Shown piece by piece: positions 25,502 to 34,262 of a stretch of 64,000 nucleotides of DNA. A model generated the notes under the pieces. The model was not told the DNA's origin. It ran no database searches and worked only from the letters and a program-made list of their open reading frames with translations. Both the position numbers and the translations under genes were made by a program. The DNA is from Desulfurivibrio alkaliphilus AHT 2 (GTDB lineage Bacteria > Desulfobacterota > Desulfobulbia > Desulfobulbales > Desulfurivibrionaceae). Each line of letters starts with the position of its first letter. The stretch's first letter is position 1. The stretch covers positions 1,116,001 to 1,180,000 of the forward strand of contig NC_014216.1 in NCBI RefSeq assembly GCF_000092205.1, written 5' to 3'.

Positions 25502-25846
25502 ATGGCAACCAAATCTTCCACCGCTCCGAAGACACCAAAGAAAACTTGCAAGAGCAGTAAAACCTGCCAGAAAAGCGCCGTCCCGGCCAGCGTGAGCCAC
25601 GACTTCAGCCTGATGGCCCCGGACGCCGCCGAGGTTTGCCTGGTGGGTGATTTCAACAACTGGGAAAACGGCAAGGACAAGTTGCGCAAGTTGAAAAGCG
25701 GCCTGCACAAGAAAAGCAAAAAGCTCAAGCCCGGCCGCTATGAATACCGCTTTGTGGTCGACGGCCAGTGGCTCAATGACCCGGCCTGCGACCAGCGTTG
25801 CCCCAACCCCTTTGGCGGCGAAAACTCGGTACTGGAAATCCGCTAA
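25502..25846 (+). CDS. Stand-alone CBM48 (glycogen-binding) protein
   Basis: A 114-residue protein whose C-terminal 80 residues form a CBM48/AMPK-type glycogen-binding domain: FSLMAPDAAEVCLVGDFNNW, GRYEYRFVVDGQWLNDP, and a final NPFGGENSVLEI. The N-terminus is basic, Thr/Ser/Lys-rich and contains two Cys (TCKSSKTCQ). No enzyme domain is attached. GGAGGC lies 7 nt before the ATG, which I prefer over a start at 25430. A polysaccharide- or glycogen-linked scaffolding role is an inference. Confidence 0.87.
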   Translation: MATKSSTAPKTPKKTCKSSKTCQKSAVPASVSHDFSLMAPDAAEVCLVGDFNNWENGKDKLRKLKSGLHKKSKKLKPGRYEYRFVVDGQWLNDPACDQRCPNPFGGENSVLEIR

Positions 25847-25883
25847 AGGTCATATTGCAGGGCTCATAGCAATAAAAACCAGA

Positions 25884-25913
25884 CGCCCCAACCGGCTCTT
25901 GCCGGTTGGGGCG
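25884..25913 (+). terminator. Hairpin after the CBM48 gene
   Basis: A perfect 12-bp stem (CGCCCCAACCGG with CCGGTTGGGGCG) and a 6-nt loop, 38 nt after the stop. No long T tract follows, so termination is probable rather than sure. Confidence 0.6.
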
Positions 25914-25944
25914 CTAAAGTTTGTCTCTCCAGGAGAAAAACCAC

Positions 25945-26051
25945 GTAAACGTTCAGCAGTGCCGCAGATTGCGGCAAGCGGACCGGCGCCGCGTACCCTG
26001 GTACGCAAGCCGGGCCGATCGCCGCAAGCTGCGGTGCTGCTGGACGTTTAC
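25945..26051 (-). repeat. Stop-codon hairpin element, copy 2 (after pyruvate carboxylase B)
   Basis: A 107-nt copy in minus orientation (GATC loop near the pycB end, GCTT loop distal). Arms GTAAACGTCCAGCAG / CTGCTGAACGTTTAC have one mismatch. The TAA stop of the minus-strand gene is bases 2-4 of the element. Confidence 0.94.
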
Positions 26052-27958
26052 GACGACTTTACTTCCAACAGCGGGCCTCCGGCCTTGACCGCATCCCCGA
26101 CCTTGACGGAAATCTTCTCAACTTTACCGTCGATCTCGCTTTTGATGGGAGTCTGCATCTTCATGGCCTCCAGCACCAGCAGCTGATCGCCGGCCTTGAC
26201 CTCATCGCCGGCCTTGACGCTGACTTCGCAGACGTTGGCCCCGAACGGCGCCCGGTAATCGCCGGCGGCGGCCAGTTCTTCGATTTCCTTTTTGGAAAGC
26301 TGCACTTCCTTGGCCGCTCCACCGCTGCTTTCGCTGACCTCCGGCTCGAACTCATAGCGCCGTTCGTGGTGATCCACGTTGAGATAGACGTGGGCCGTAC
26401 CGGCTTCATCGTGCTGCATGGGACCGACCTCCACCACGTGTTCCTTGCCGTAGTGATCGCGGAATTTGAGCACCTCGCCCAGCTTGAAGCCGCCCCGGCG
26501 CAAGAAGATCGAGGGCGGCAGGGCATAGACCTTGCCGAATTTTTCTTCAAACTTGAAAAAGGCCACGGCGTCGTTGGGGTGCTGAAGATAGTTAACCAGT
26601 TGCTGCTCGGTGGGCTCGTAGCCCAGCTTTTCGGCCAGATCGCGGCGCTCCTGCTCGATATCCATATCGGCAATCTCGTCCATACCGCCTTCTTTTTCCA
26701 GAATCTCCCGCCAGTTGGCACCAAAGACCTTCTCGTAGATCCAGTCCGCCGGCTGGTAAAAGGGGAAGGGTCCGTACTTGCCCAGCAGCAGGTTTTTCAG
26801 GTCGCCGGAGGGGGTGGAGTAGCGGTCGCCGGCCTGGACGTTGGCCACCGCCGTGGTCCAGAGGATCTGGGAACCGGGGGTCACACTCCAGTAGTTGCCC
26901 AATTCCTTTTGCACCTTGGGCAACTCATCGTGGAGGATGGTCGGCATTTTGTTCAGAAAGCCGCCTTTGGTGGCCTGCTCGAAGCTGCTGCCGGCCGCCC
27001 CGCCGGGCAGCTTGTGGATCTGGACGGTGGGGTCGAACCCCTTGAACTGCGACTCGAAATACTCGTAGTACTGGCGCTCGTTTCGCAGGGCTTCCGAGGT
27101 GTCCACCACCGCCTCCTCATTGAGGCCGATGGCCTTGTAGCCGTATTCAGTGAGGGTGTTGACGGCGGTAAGGATGGAGGGCGGGCCGTAGAAGCCGGAA
27201 AAGGCGTGGTCGGAGGCATCGACGATCCTGGCCCCGGCCTGCACGGCGGCAGTGATCCGTCCCACGTCGTTGCCGTCGGTGTTGTGCCCGTGGTAGTGGA
27301 TCACCAGGTCCGGGTATTTTTGCAAAATAGCGTTCACCAGATCACCGATCCGCTTGGGGGTGCCCAGGCCGCCGTGGTTTTTGATGCAGAGCACGATTTC
27401 TTGGCCGGTGACATCAAGGATCTCGCCGACTTTCTTAACGTAAAACTCATCGGTATGCTCCGGGCCGGTGGAAAAGCAAACCGCCGGTTCCAGGATCTTG
27501 CCCGCCTTCTGCACTTCCTCGAAAACCGCCACCATGTTGGGAACATGGTTGAGGAAATCGAACACCCGCCAGACATCCACGTATTTGGCGTATTCGCGGA
27601 CCACCATGCGGATCACGTTCTGCGGGTAGGGCCGATAGCCGAAGAGGTTGATCCCGCGGCAGAGGGTCTGGAACATGGTTTTAGGCATTTTCTCCCGCAG
27701 CAGTTGCAGCTTGAGAAAGGGATCCACCTGCTTGCGCAGCATATCGACATGGATTGAGGCCCCGCCGGTGATCTCCAGGGAAAAATACCCCGCCGCTTCC
27801 CGGGCCGGGGCGGCCAACAAGTCGGTGTGCAGCAAAATCCGGTTCTTGTAATCGGACTGGGACAAATCGCGGGCGGTGTTGGTCACATAGTAACCATCCG
27901 CCTTGCGCAGGGTCTCAATCGCCTCGCCGGGACTCATGCCGTGGACAATACGTTCCAT
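26048..27958 (-). CDS. pycB: Pyruvate carboxylase subunit B (carboxyltransferase + biotin carrier)
   Basis: The 636-residue protein resembles PycB and the oxaloacetate decarboxylase alpha chain. A TIM-barrel carboxyltransferase (with CIKNHGGLGTPKRI and HYHGHNTDGNDVGR, metal-site HxH) is followed by the conserved PYC_OADA domain and a C-terminal biotinyl domain with EAMKMQ (biotin Lys). No membrane subunits of a Na+ pump are nearby and a biotin carboxylase gene lies upstream, so pyruvate to oxaloacetate is the likely reaction. The ATG at 27958 is preceded by AAGGAGATAG. Confidence 0.9.
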   Translation of the reverse strand: MERIVHGMSPGEAIETLRKADGYYVTNTARDLSQSDYKNRILLHTDLLAAPAREAAGYFSLEITGGASIHVDMLRKQVDPFLKLQLLREKMPKTMFQTLCRGINLFGYRPYPQNVIRMVVREYAKYVDVWRVFDFLNHVPNMVAVFEEVQKAGKILEPAVCFSTGPEHTDEFYVKKVGEILDVTGQEIVLCIKNHGGLGTPKRIGDLVNAILQKYPDLVIHYHGHNTDGNDVGRITAAVQAGARIVDASDHAFSGFYGPPSILTAVNTLTEYGYKAIGLNEEAVVDTSEALRNERQYYEYFESQFKGFDPTVQIHKLPGGAAGSSFEQATKGGFLNKMPTILHDELPKVQKELGNYWSVTPGSQILWTTAVANVQAGDRYSTPSGDLKNLLLGKYGPFPFYQPADWIYEKVFGANWREILEKEGGMDEIADMDIEQERRDLAEKLGYEPTEQQLVNYLQHPNDAVAFFKFEEKFGKVYALPPSIFLRRGGFKLGEVLKFRDHYGKEHVVEVGPMQHDEAGTAHVYLNVDHHERRYEFEPEVSESSGGAAKEVQLSKKEIEELAAAGDYRAPFGANVCEVSVKAGDEVKAGDQLLVLEAMKMQTPIKSEIDGKVEKISVKVGDAVKAGGPLLEVKSS

Positions 27959-28069
27959 GTCTATCTCCTTATCAGCTTTGCCGCTCCGGCGCATTCACCG
28001 AACCCGGCGTATTTTCTTATCGTTTTAGAAGGTACTGCGTCAAAAAAACCAACCCCGCACCGAAGGCAT

Positions 28070-28116
28070 GTAAACGAACAGCCGTGCCGCAAGCTGCGGT
28101 GCTGCTGGACGTTTAC
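28070..28116 (-). repeat. Stop-codon hairpin element, copy 3, shortened
   Basis: A 47-nt internally deleted copy between the two carboxylase genes. It keeps the outer arms (GTAAACG...CGTTTAC), the CA loop and CCGCA/TGCGG, and lacks the GATC/GCTT and apical stems. Bases 2-4 are the stop codon of the biotin carboxylase gene. Confidence 0.88.
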
Positions 28117-29555
28117 ACAGCGTAGGGGTTTTGTTGGCGATAGTGTATTTCGGCAATCAAATGCGCCAGCTTGTTGCCCTCCGAGGTGAAATCCTCGTAC
28201 TCCAGCAGATAATCGTGGGTATCCAAAAAGGAGGTATTGAAATCCCCGCCTTTGAAATCCGGGTCGTCAATTACTCGCAAGTAAAAAGGAATGGTGGTCT
28301 TGGGGCCGACGATGACGAAGTTGTTTAGGCAGCGCCGCAGCCGATCCACCGTTTCGTTCCAGGAAAAGCCGTGCACGGTCAGTTTCACCAGCAGGGAGTC
28401 ATAAACCTCGGGGATGGTGTAACCCTGGTAGGCGAAACCATCCAGCCGCACCCCGTAGCCGCCCGGCGAACGATAAACGGAAACGGTCTTGCCGCCCTCG
28501 GGCATGAAGTTGTTCTGGGGGTCTTCGGCATTGATCCGCACCTCGATGGCGTAACCCCGAATCTGCACGTCATCCTGGGCAAAAGCCAGCTTTTTGCCCA
28601 GGGCCAGCTTGATCTGGGTGCGGACGATGTCGATCCCGGTGACCATCTCGGTAACCGTGTGCTCCACCTGGACCCGGGTGTTGATCTCCATGAAATAGAA
28701 GTTGTAATTCTTGTCCACCAGGAACTCCACGGTGCCGGCGTTGAAATACTTGGCGGCCTTGGCGGCCTGTACCGCAGTTTCACAGATCTTGTCCACCAGG
28801 GCCTGATCGGGGATCAGCGAGGGGGCGATCTCGATCAGTTTCTGGTTACGGCGTTGGATGGAGCAGTCCCGGGAGCCCAGGTGCACCGTGGTGCCCTCCT
28901 TGTCGGCAATCACCTGGACCTCGATATGCTTGGGGTTTTCCACCAGTTTTTCCAAGAATACCGCATCGTTGGCAAAAGCCGCCTTGGCCTCGGCCCGGGC
29001 CACCGGGATTTCGGCCTTGAGCTGCTTTTCGTCGTCGATGCGCCGGATGCCGCGACCGCCGCCGCCGGCAGTGGCCTTGAGCATCACCGGGTAGCCGTGG
29101 GTGTTGCAAAATTCAACGGCCTCGGCCAATCCAGCCTCGCCCGGGGCCAGGCTGGGGGTGCCGGGCACCAGGGGAATACCGGCCTCCTGCATGATCTTGC
29201 GGGCGGTTACCTTATCGCCCAAGGCCTGGATGACGTTGGAGGGCGGGCCGATGAAGATGATTCCGTTATCCTCGCAGGCCTTGGCAAAATCGGGGTTTTC
29301 GGCCAAAAAGCCGTAGCCGGGGTGGATGGCGCAAGCGCCGGTTTTCTTGGCCGCCTGGATCACCTTATCAATGTTAAGATAATCACTGCGAGGACCGTCT
29401 CCCAGCCAGACCGCTTCGTCGGCGGTGCGGATATGCAGCGCCTCGTTGTCCGGGGTTTCGTAAACGGCCACGGCGGTATGGCCCAGTTCCTGGATGGCAC
29501 GGATCAGCCGCAGGGCGATCTCGCCTCGGTTAGCGACAAGGATTTTCTTTTTCAA
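28113..29555 (-). CDS. pycA: Pyruvate carboxylase subunit A / biotin carboxylase
   Basis: The 480-residue ATP-grasp enzyme carboxylates biotin. It begins KKKILVANRGEIALRLIRA, has the ATP lid GGGGRGIRRI, KHIEVQV, CSIQRRNQK, and the EINTRVQVEHTVTEM and VRINAEDP motifs. It pairs with subunit B on the same strand, 155 nt away, so I prefer pyruvate carboxylase over acetyl-CoA carboxylase AccC; the latter is the main alternative. The start is TTG with AGAGGTG 5 nt upstream. Confidence 0.9.
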   Translation of the reverse strand: MKKKILVANRGEIALRLIRAIQELGHTAVAVYETPDNEALHIRTADEAVWLGDGPRSDYLNIDKVIQAAKKTGACAIHPGYGFLAENPDFAKACEDNGIIFIGPPSNVIQALGDKVTARKIMQEAGIPLVPGTPSLAPGEAGLAEAVEFCNTHGYPVMLKATAGGGGRGIRRIDDEKQLKAEIPVARAEAKAAFANDAVFLEKLVENPKHIEVQVIADKEGTTVHLGSRDCSIQRRNQKLIEIAPSLIPDQALVDKICETAVQAAKAAKYFNAGTVEFLVDKNYNFYFMEINTRVQVEHTVTEMVTGIDIVRTQIKLALGKKLAFAQDDVQIRGYAIEVRINAEDPQNNFMPEGGKTVSVYRSPGGYGVRLDGFAYQGYTIPEVYDSLLVKLTVHGFSWNETVDRLRRCLNNFVIVGPKTTIPFYLRVIDDPDFKGGDFNTSFLDTHDYLLEYEDFTSEGNKLAHLIAEIHYRQQNPYAV

Positions 29556-29648
29556 GGCACACCTCTCTGGCTAAGAATTTATCTTAATCCTGGTAAAGCG
29601 GTTTATTGATGGGGCGGGAAAAGGGTCCGAAACTCGAAAATTGACCGC

Positions 29649-29686
29649 AAAAAAGGGGACCACCAAGCCACGCGGTGGTCCCCTTT
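29649..29686 (-). terminator. Rho-independent terminator of rnc
   Basis: A perfect 13-bp stem (AAAGGGGACCACC with GGTGGTCCCCTTT) which on the minus strand ends in TTTTTT, 77 nt after the rnc stop and before the carboxylase gene. Confidence 0.82.
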
Positions 29687-29762
29687 ATGGACCCTTACAG
29701 AACACGCTAAAAACGCTATCTACCATAGATTGAGATCACGGGCAAGGGGTGCAGGTGCTTTT

Positions 29763-30461
29763 TCACTCGCCGGCCAGGGTCTTGAGGGCGGCGCGGGCAG
29801 CGGCCTGTTCCGCCTCTTTTTTGCTGCGGGCCTTACCTTGCCCCATTACCCGCCCCCGGAATTCAACCTCCACCGTGAAACGTTTATCGTGGGCCGGACC
29901 CTCTTCCGCCACCAGCCGGTAACCGGGGGCCTGGCCATGGCGTTCCTGCAAAACTTCCTGCAGGGCGGTCTTGGCGTCATTTTCCTCGAAATCATCCTGG
30001 TCGGTCACCCAGGGGGCAAAAAGCTCAGCGGCTAAATCCAGGACGGCCCGGCAGCCGCCATCCAGGTAGACCGCCCCCAACAAGGCCTCGAAGGCATCGG
30101 CCAGAATCGAGGGCTTGTCGCGGCCGCCGCTTTGGGCCTCGCCCCGGCCCAGTAACAGCAGCTCATCCAGCCCCGTCCGCCGGGCCATCCGGGCCAAGTG
30201 GGCCTCGTTGACCAGGGCGGCCCGGCGGCGGGAGAGCTCTCCCTCGCGCATCTTCGGATGGCGGCGGTAAAGCAGTTCGCCCACGGCCAGATCCAACACC
30301 GCATCGCCCAAAAACTCCAGGCGCTCATTGTGGGGCCGGCCCCGCCCGCCGCCCTCGGCGGTGAATGAACGGTGGGTAAGGGCCTGGCGCAGCAGTTGCG
30401 GGTCGTGAAAACAATAGCCCAGACGCTGGGACCATTTTATGAGTTGCGCATTTGTTGCCAT
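29763..30461 (-). CDS. rnc: Ribonuclease III
   Basis: The 232-residue double-stranded RNA endonuclease has the catalytic signature NERLEFLGDAVLDL and second-half acidic residues DAFEALLGAVYLDGG. A C-terminal dsRNA-binding domain (about 158-228; KTALQEVLQERHGQAP to GKARSKKEAEQAAARAAL) follows. The length is normal. It should cut long RNA hairpins such as the stop-codon elements of this genome if they are transcribed. It is divergent from tRNA-Cys. Confidence 0.97.
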   Translation of the reverse strand: MATNAQLIKWSQRLGYCFHDPQLLRQALTHRSFTAEGGGRGRPHNERLEFLGDAVLDLAVGELLYRRHPKMREGELSRRRAALVNEAHLARMARRTGLDELLLLGRGEAQSGGRDKPSILADAFEALLGAVYLDGGCRAVLDLAAELFAPWVTDQDDFEENDAKTALQEVLQERHGQAPGYRLVAEEGPAHDKRFTVEVEFRGRVMGQGKARSKKEAEQAAARAALKTLAGE

Positions 30462-30468
30462 AAATCTC

Positions 30469-30497
30469 TTGTCAAATCAGTCCAGGCTGTTTATGTT
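30469..30497 (+). promoter_or_regulatory. Promoter of tRNA-Cys
   Basis: TTGTCA, 17 nt, TATGTT, 16 nt before the tRNA. Confidence 0.6.
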
Positions 30498-30513
30498 TGC
30501 CGTTTACCAAGTC

Positions 30514-30588
30514 GGCGGCGTAGCCAAGTGGTAAGGCAGTGGTCTGCAAAACCATTATTCACCGGTTCAAATCCGGTCGCCGCCTCCA
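30514..30588 (+). tRNA. tRNA-Cys (anticodon GCA)
   Basis: A 75-nt cloverleaf. Acceptor GGCGGCG pairs with CGCCGCC, D arm AAGTGGTAAGG, anticodon loop CTGCAAA (GCA), T arm GGTTCAAATCC, discriminator T and an encoded CCA. Confidence 0.97.
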
Positions 30589-30600
30589 GCACATTATCAG

Positions 30601-30634
30601 GGGGGTGCCGTTTCGCGGCAGCCCCCTTTTTTTT
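30601..30634 (+). terminator. Terminator of tRNA-Cys
   Basis: GGGGGTGCCG pairs with CGGCAGCCCCC (one bulged G), followed by TTTTTTTT. Confidence 0.9.
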
Positions 30635-30687
30635 GCCAATCCACTATAGCAACCACAGCAGCAACCACAGCGGAGCACCGGCAAAAC

Positions 30688-31176
30688 ATGAAAATCCAGC
30701 AACAATCCCTGGAAGAAAGAATCGAAGAGGCCCTGCTGAGCGGCCAGTCGCGACGCCAGATCATTGAGCGCTTCAAGGATGAGGAAGACCCCCAAAAGCT
30801 GCTCTTCCACGTCAACAATATCTCGCATCCGGCGATTCGCGGCCGCTACGTTTACCTCAACCTGCTGCTGGGCCTGATTCTGCTGTTTGTCACCAGCAAG
30901 AAACTGCTGACCATCGTCCAATTCGGGGCCATTGATCTTTTTTTCTTCATGTCTCTGGTGCCGGTGGTGATCAACTTTTACCTGCTCCGGGAGATACTCC
31001 GTTTTCGCCGGATCGGCTACCACTTTCTCCTGGTGCTGGCCCCTCTTTCCCTGCTGCTGCCGGAAAATCGCCTTTATCCGGAATTCCCCCTGATCATTAT
31101 CATGACCGCCCTCACCGGCTTTCTTTTTCTGAAGATGTTTCCGCGCCGGGAGTTGATCAAAACCCTGGAAAAGTGA
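30688..31176 (+). CDS. Uncharacterised small integral membrane protein
   Basis: A 162-residue protein with a charged, helical N-terminal cytoplasmic part (about 1-50) and four hydrophobic segments (about 54-70, 79-98, 105-122, 130-148), ending in a basic tail. I recognise no family motif. It has no clear ribosome-binding site but codon use like its neighbours. The gap of 104 nt to the following regulator-like gene leaves cotranscription open. Confidence 0.6.
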   Translation: MKIQQQSLEERIEEALLSGQSRRQIIERFKDEEDPQKLLFHVNNISHPAIRGRYVYLNLLLGLILLFVTSKKLLTIVQFGAIDLFFFMSLVPVVINFYLLREILRFRRIGYHFLLVLAPLSLLLPENRLYPEFPLIIIMTALTGFLFLKMFPRRELIKTLEK

Positions 31177-31280
31177 TAACCTGACCCCACACCGGTTTTT
31201 TTTTACCGTGCAAGCGCGGCCGGGCCGGGACCTTAGCTTACAACCTTTCTCCCCACCCCCAACCTGCGGAGCAAGTCACC

Positions 31281-33212
31281 ATGGGCAACAAAAACGATGT
31301 GCACAATATCGCCCCGGAGACGGTGCTGGATTTCCTGCGCCACACCCTACCCTTCAACGAATTGGACGACGCCAGCCTGCGGCAGCTGGCCAAGCACTGC
31401 ATCATCGATTTTATCCCCAAGGGTACGCTGATCTTCCGCCAGGGAGAAACCGAGGTCGAGCATTTTTACCTGATTCAGAAGGGCGGCGTTAAAATTTACC
31501 TGGAGGACGACCAGGGCGAGGTGACCCTCAAGGATTTTCGCGGCGAAGGAGAATACTTCGGGGCCCTGCCCATTATCCGCAACACCCGCGCCAATCTCAA
31601 CGTGGAAACGGTGGAAGACACCTTCTGCTTTCTCTTTACAAAAGATGCCTTCCGCCAGTTGCTGGACTCCTCCCCCCGGGTCAGCCAGTATTTTCTGCGC
31701 AGCCTGTCGGAGAAAATGATCAACACCGCCTATGCCGAACTGCGCCACCACCGGGTTACTCCCCGCACTGAAAGCGCCCTGTTTCTTTTTTCCTCCCAGG
31801 TGGGCAGCAGCATCAAGGGCGAACCCAAGACCATCGCCGCCAACGAATCGGTACGCCGGGCCGCCGGCCGGATGGCCGAGTTGCAGATCGGCTCCCTGCT
31901 GGTCACCAACCAGGCCGAAGAGATCATCGGCATTGTCACCGACAAGGACCTGCGCACCAAAGTGGTGGCCGCCGGGCTGGATTACCAGACCCCGGTGGAA
32001 CAGATCATGACCTCGCCAGTGCAGACCATCCCCGCCCATGCCGTCTGCTTCGATGCCATGCTGCGGATGATGCGCCGTCGCATTCACCATCTGGCGGTCG
32101 AGAAACAGGACAAAATTGTCGGCATGGTCACCACCCACGACATCATGCTGCTGCAGGGCACCTCGCCGCTCTACCTGTTCCGGGAAATTTTGGCCCAGCG
32201 CACCCTGGCGGGGCTGCACCCGCTGGCTCGCAAGGTGCCCTCGGTGGTTCGCACCCTGATCGAGGAAGGGGCCAAGGCCAACAACATCACCAAAATGATC
32301 ACGGTGCTCAACGACCATATCCTGGAGCGGCTGCTGACCCTGATCATCAAGGAACTGGGGCCGCCGCCGATACCTTTTTGCTGGTTGTTGATGGGCAGCG
32401 AGGGCCGCAGCGAACAGACCTTCAAAACCGACCAGGACAACGCCCTGATCTATGCCTGGCCGGACAACGAGCAGAAGGCCGCCGAGGCCGAAGAATATTT
32501 CAAGATGTTAAGCGAGGTGGCCATCGACAACCTGGTCAAATGCGGCTACCCCCTCTGCCCCGGCGAGATGATGGCCTCCAACCCCAAGTGGCGGATGTCC
32601 GCCCCGGATTGGCGGAAGTGTTTCGACAACTGGATCATGACCCCGGAGCCCAAGGAGGTGATGCACTCCACCATCTTCTTCGATTTTCGCCCCGGTTACG
32701 GCAACTTCAGTCTGGCGGACAAACTGCGGCACCACCTTTCTGCCACCATCCCCAAGCAGGAGCTGTTTCTCTACCACCTGGCCCAGAACGCCCTGGAGGC
32801 CCGGCCGCCGCTTTCTTTTTTCCGCAACCTCATCGTGGAAAAAGACGGGGAACACCGCAACACCCTGGATCTGAAAACCAAGGGGTTGGTGCCCTTTGTC
32901 GATTTCGCCCGCCTCTTTGCCTTGAAACACGGGATCACCGAAAGCAACACCCTGGTGCGCCTGCAGTTGCTCAACGAGGGGGGGCACCTGACCGACGACA
33001 TGTACAAGGAAACGGTCAAGGCCTACGAGTTTCTCATGCAGTTGCGCCTGGTCCACCAATTGTACATGATGGAAAACGATCAGGAGCCCAATAACCACAT
33101 CAACCCCGCCAACCTTTCCGATCTGGAGAAACAGACCCTTAAGGAATCCTTCGAGGTGGTGCGGCGCCTGCAGAGCCATATCAAGGCGGAATTCCGCCTT
33201 AGCGAAAGGTAA
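31281..33212 (+). CDS. cNMP-binding / CBS / DUF294 nucleotidyltransferase protein
   Basis: The 643-residue cytoplasmic protein has a cyclic-nucleotide-binding-like domain (about 15-145), two CBS domains (about 180-300), a DUF294 nucleotidyltransferase domain with GSEGRSEQTFKTDQD (372-386, catalytic D384 and D386), and a C-terminal helical DUF294_C domain. This resembles regulatory PII-uridylyltransferase-like enzymes, but the target is unknown. The family often lies beside an epsilon-like exonuclease and a DUF4212/acetate-type symporter, as here. Its TAA stop is inside hairpin element 4. Confidence 0.9.
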   Translation: MGNKNDVHNIAPETVLDFLRHTLPFNELDDASLRQLAKHCIIDFIPKGTLIFRQGETEVEHFYLIQKGGVKIYLEDDQGEVTLKDFRGEGEYFGALPIIRNTRANLNVETVEDTFCFLFTKDAFRQLLDSSPRVSQYFLRSLSEKMINTAYAELRHHRVTPRTESALFLFSSQVGSSIKGEPKTIAANESVRRAAGRMAELQIGSLLVTNQAEEIIGIVTDKDLRTKVVAAGLDYQTPVEQIMTSPVQTIPAHAVCFDAMLRMMRRRIHHLAVEKQDKIVGMVTTHDIMLLQGTSPLYLFREILAQRTLAGLHPLARKVPSVVRTLIEEGAKANNITKMITVLNDHILERLLTLIIKELGPPPIPFCWLLMGSEGRSEQTFKTDQDNALIYAWPDNEQKAAEAEEYFKMLSEVAIDNLVKCGYPLCPGEMMASNPKWRMSAPDWRKCFDNWIMTPEPKEVMHSTIFFDFRPGYGNFSLADKLRHHLSATIPKQELFLYHLAQNALEARPPLSFFRNLIVEKDGEHRNTLDLKTKGLVPFVDFARLFALKHGITESNTLVRLQLLNEGGHLTDDMYKETVKAYEFLMQLRLVHQLYMMENDQEPNNHINPANLSDLEKQTLKESFEVVRRLQSHIKAEFRLSER

Positions 33213-33316
33213 ACGAACAGCCGCACCGCATCTTGCGGCGATCGGCCCGGCTTGCGTACCTGGGGTACGCAAGCCGGGCCGCTTGCCACAACCTGCGGCA
33301 CGGCTGTTCGTTTACC
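33208..33316 (+). repeat. Stop-codon hairpin element, copy 4
   Basis: A 109-nt copy with perfect 16-bp arms (GGTAAACGAACAGCCG / CGGCTGTTCGTTTACC), CA/CA loop, CCGCA/TGCGG, GATC/GCTT loop and apex GCGTACC/GGTACGC. The upstream gene's TAA is inside. Confidence 0.95.
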
Positions 33317-33372
33317 CCGGGTGCGGGCTGAATACATTTTATTTTCAAAGATAAGAGCGGTCGAAGAGTCCG

Positions 33373-34089
33373 ATGTTTAAAAAATTGCTGCGCCGCTTTG
33401 GCCTGGTTCCGCCGGCCCACCCGCTTTTTGCCGACAACTGGTATTATTTCCGCCGGCTCGACCAGAATCGTCCCTTAAGCGACTACGAGTTCGTGGTTTT
33501 CGACACCGAGCTCACCGGCCTGAATCGCCAGCGGGATGAAATCGTTTCCATCGGGGCGGTGAAAATCCGCAACCTGCAGATCCTGGTGGGTGAAACCTTC
33601 CACGTCTACATCAAGCCCTCCCGCGCCCTACCCAAGGACAGCACCCTGATCCACCGCATCACCCCCCAGCAAATCGAACAGGCCCCGCAACTGGCGACCG
33701 TGCTGCCGGATTTCATCTCCTTTTGCGGCCAGGCCCTGCTGGTTGGCCACTACGTCGGCCTGGACGTGGCCTTTCTCAACCGGGCCTGCCGCCGCCACTA
33801 CGGAGCCGTGGTTTCCAACCCATGCCTGGACACCATGCGCCTGGCTCAGACCTATACCGAAATGCAATGGCAACAGTATCACGACCGCTTTCGCATGGAC
33901 GCAACCTACAGCCTCGCCGGCCTGAGCCAGGAATACAACCTGCCCGACTTCACCTTGCACGACGCCTACGAAGACGCCCTGCAAACCGCCTATTTGTTTG
34001 TGTTCTTGATCAAAAAAATGCGCGCCAAGGGCATCGTCACCCTCAAGGATATCTTCAGCGCCGGCCAGGCATGGCGCAACCTGTTTTAG
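33373..34089 (+). CDS. DEDDh 3'-5' exonuclease, DnaQ epsilon-like
   Basis: The 238-residue protein has Exo I VVFDTELTG (D44, E46), Exo II VGHYVGLDVAFLN and Exo III HDAYEDALQTAYLF, the DEDDh catalytic set with His. It is not fused to a polymerase domain and lacks a clear beta-clamp motif. Its place between the cNMP-CBS-nucleotidyltransferase and the DUF4212/symporter genes is a recurrent arrangement in proteobacteria. A nucleotide or RNA processing role in that module is an inference. Confidence 0.9.
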   Translation: MFKKLLRRFGLVPPAHPLFADNWYYFRRLDQNRPLSDYEFVVFDTELTGLNRQRDEIVSIGAVKIRNLQILVGETFHVYIKPSRALPKDSTLIHRITPQQIEQAPQLATVLPDFISFCGQALLVGHYVGLDVAFLNRACRRHYGAVVSNPCLDTMRLAQTYTEMQWQQYHDRFRMDATYSLAGLSQEYNLPDFTLHDAYEDALQTAYLFVFLIKKMRAKGIVTLKDIFSAGQAWRNLF

Positions 34090-34196
34090 TATCACAAAGT
34101 AACACCAAAAAAGCGACAAAATTTCAGGTTGCATTTTTGTAGGGCTTTGCTTAAAGTGCTCTGCTGTTCTGGTTCCGGTACATGAAATAAAAAAAT

Positions 34197-34232
34197 GGGC
34201 AGGTTACGAAATGGGGGTTTCGTTACCTGTCC
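34197..34232 (+). promoter_or_regulatory. Leader hairpin before the symporter small subunit
   Basis: GGGCAGGTTACGAAA and TTTCGTTACCTGTCC form a 15-nt-arm stem (two imperfect positions, one wobble and one mismatch) around a 6-nt loop, 30 nt before the start codon. No T tract follows, so a regulatory or stabilising leader structure is more likely than a terminator. Confidence 0.5.
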
Positions 34233-34262
34233 GCCAAACTGCAGACGAAGGAGAGTAAGGCA

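Noticed and set aside
26366-27757. A 463-codon open frame on the plus strand
   Set aside because: It is antisense to pycB in a GC-rich gene with few stops, has His/Gly/Val-rich low-complexity composition and no domain. The same applies to long antisense frames at 28371-29609, 23334-24191, 21914-22972 and 3513-5174.
26048-29555. Oxaloacetate decarboxylase Na+ pump instead of pyruvate carboxylase
   Set aside because: No beta or gamma membrane subunits are near, and a biotin carboxylase gene is.
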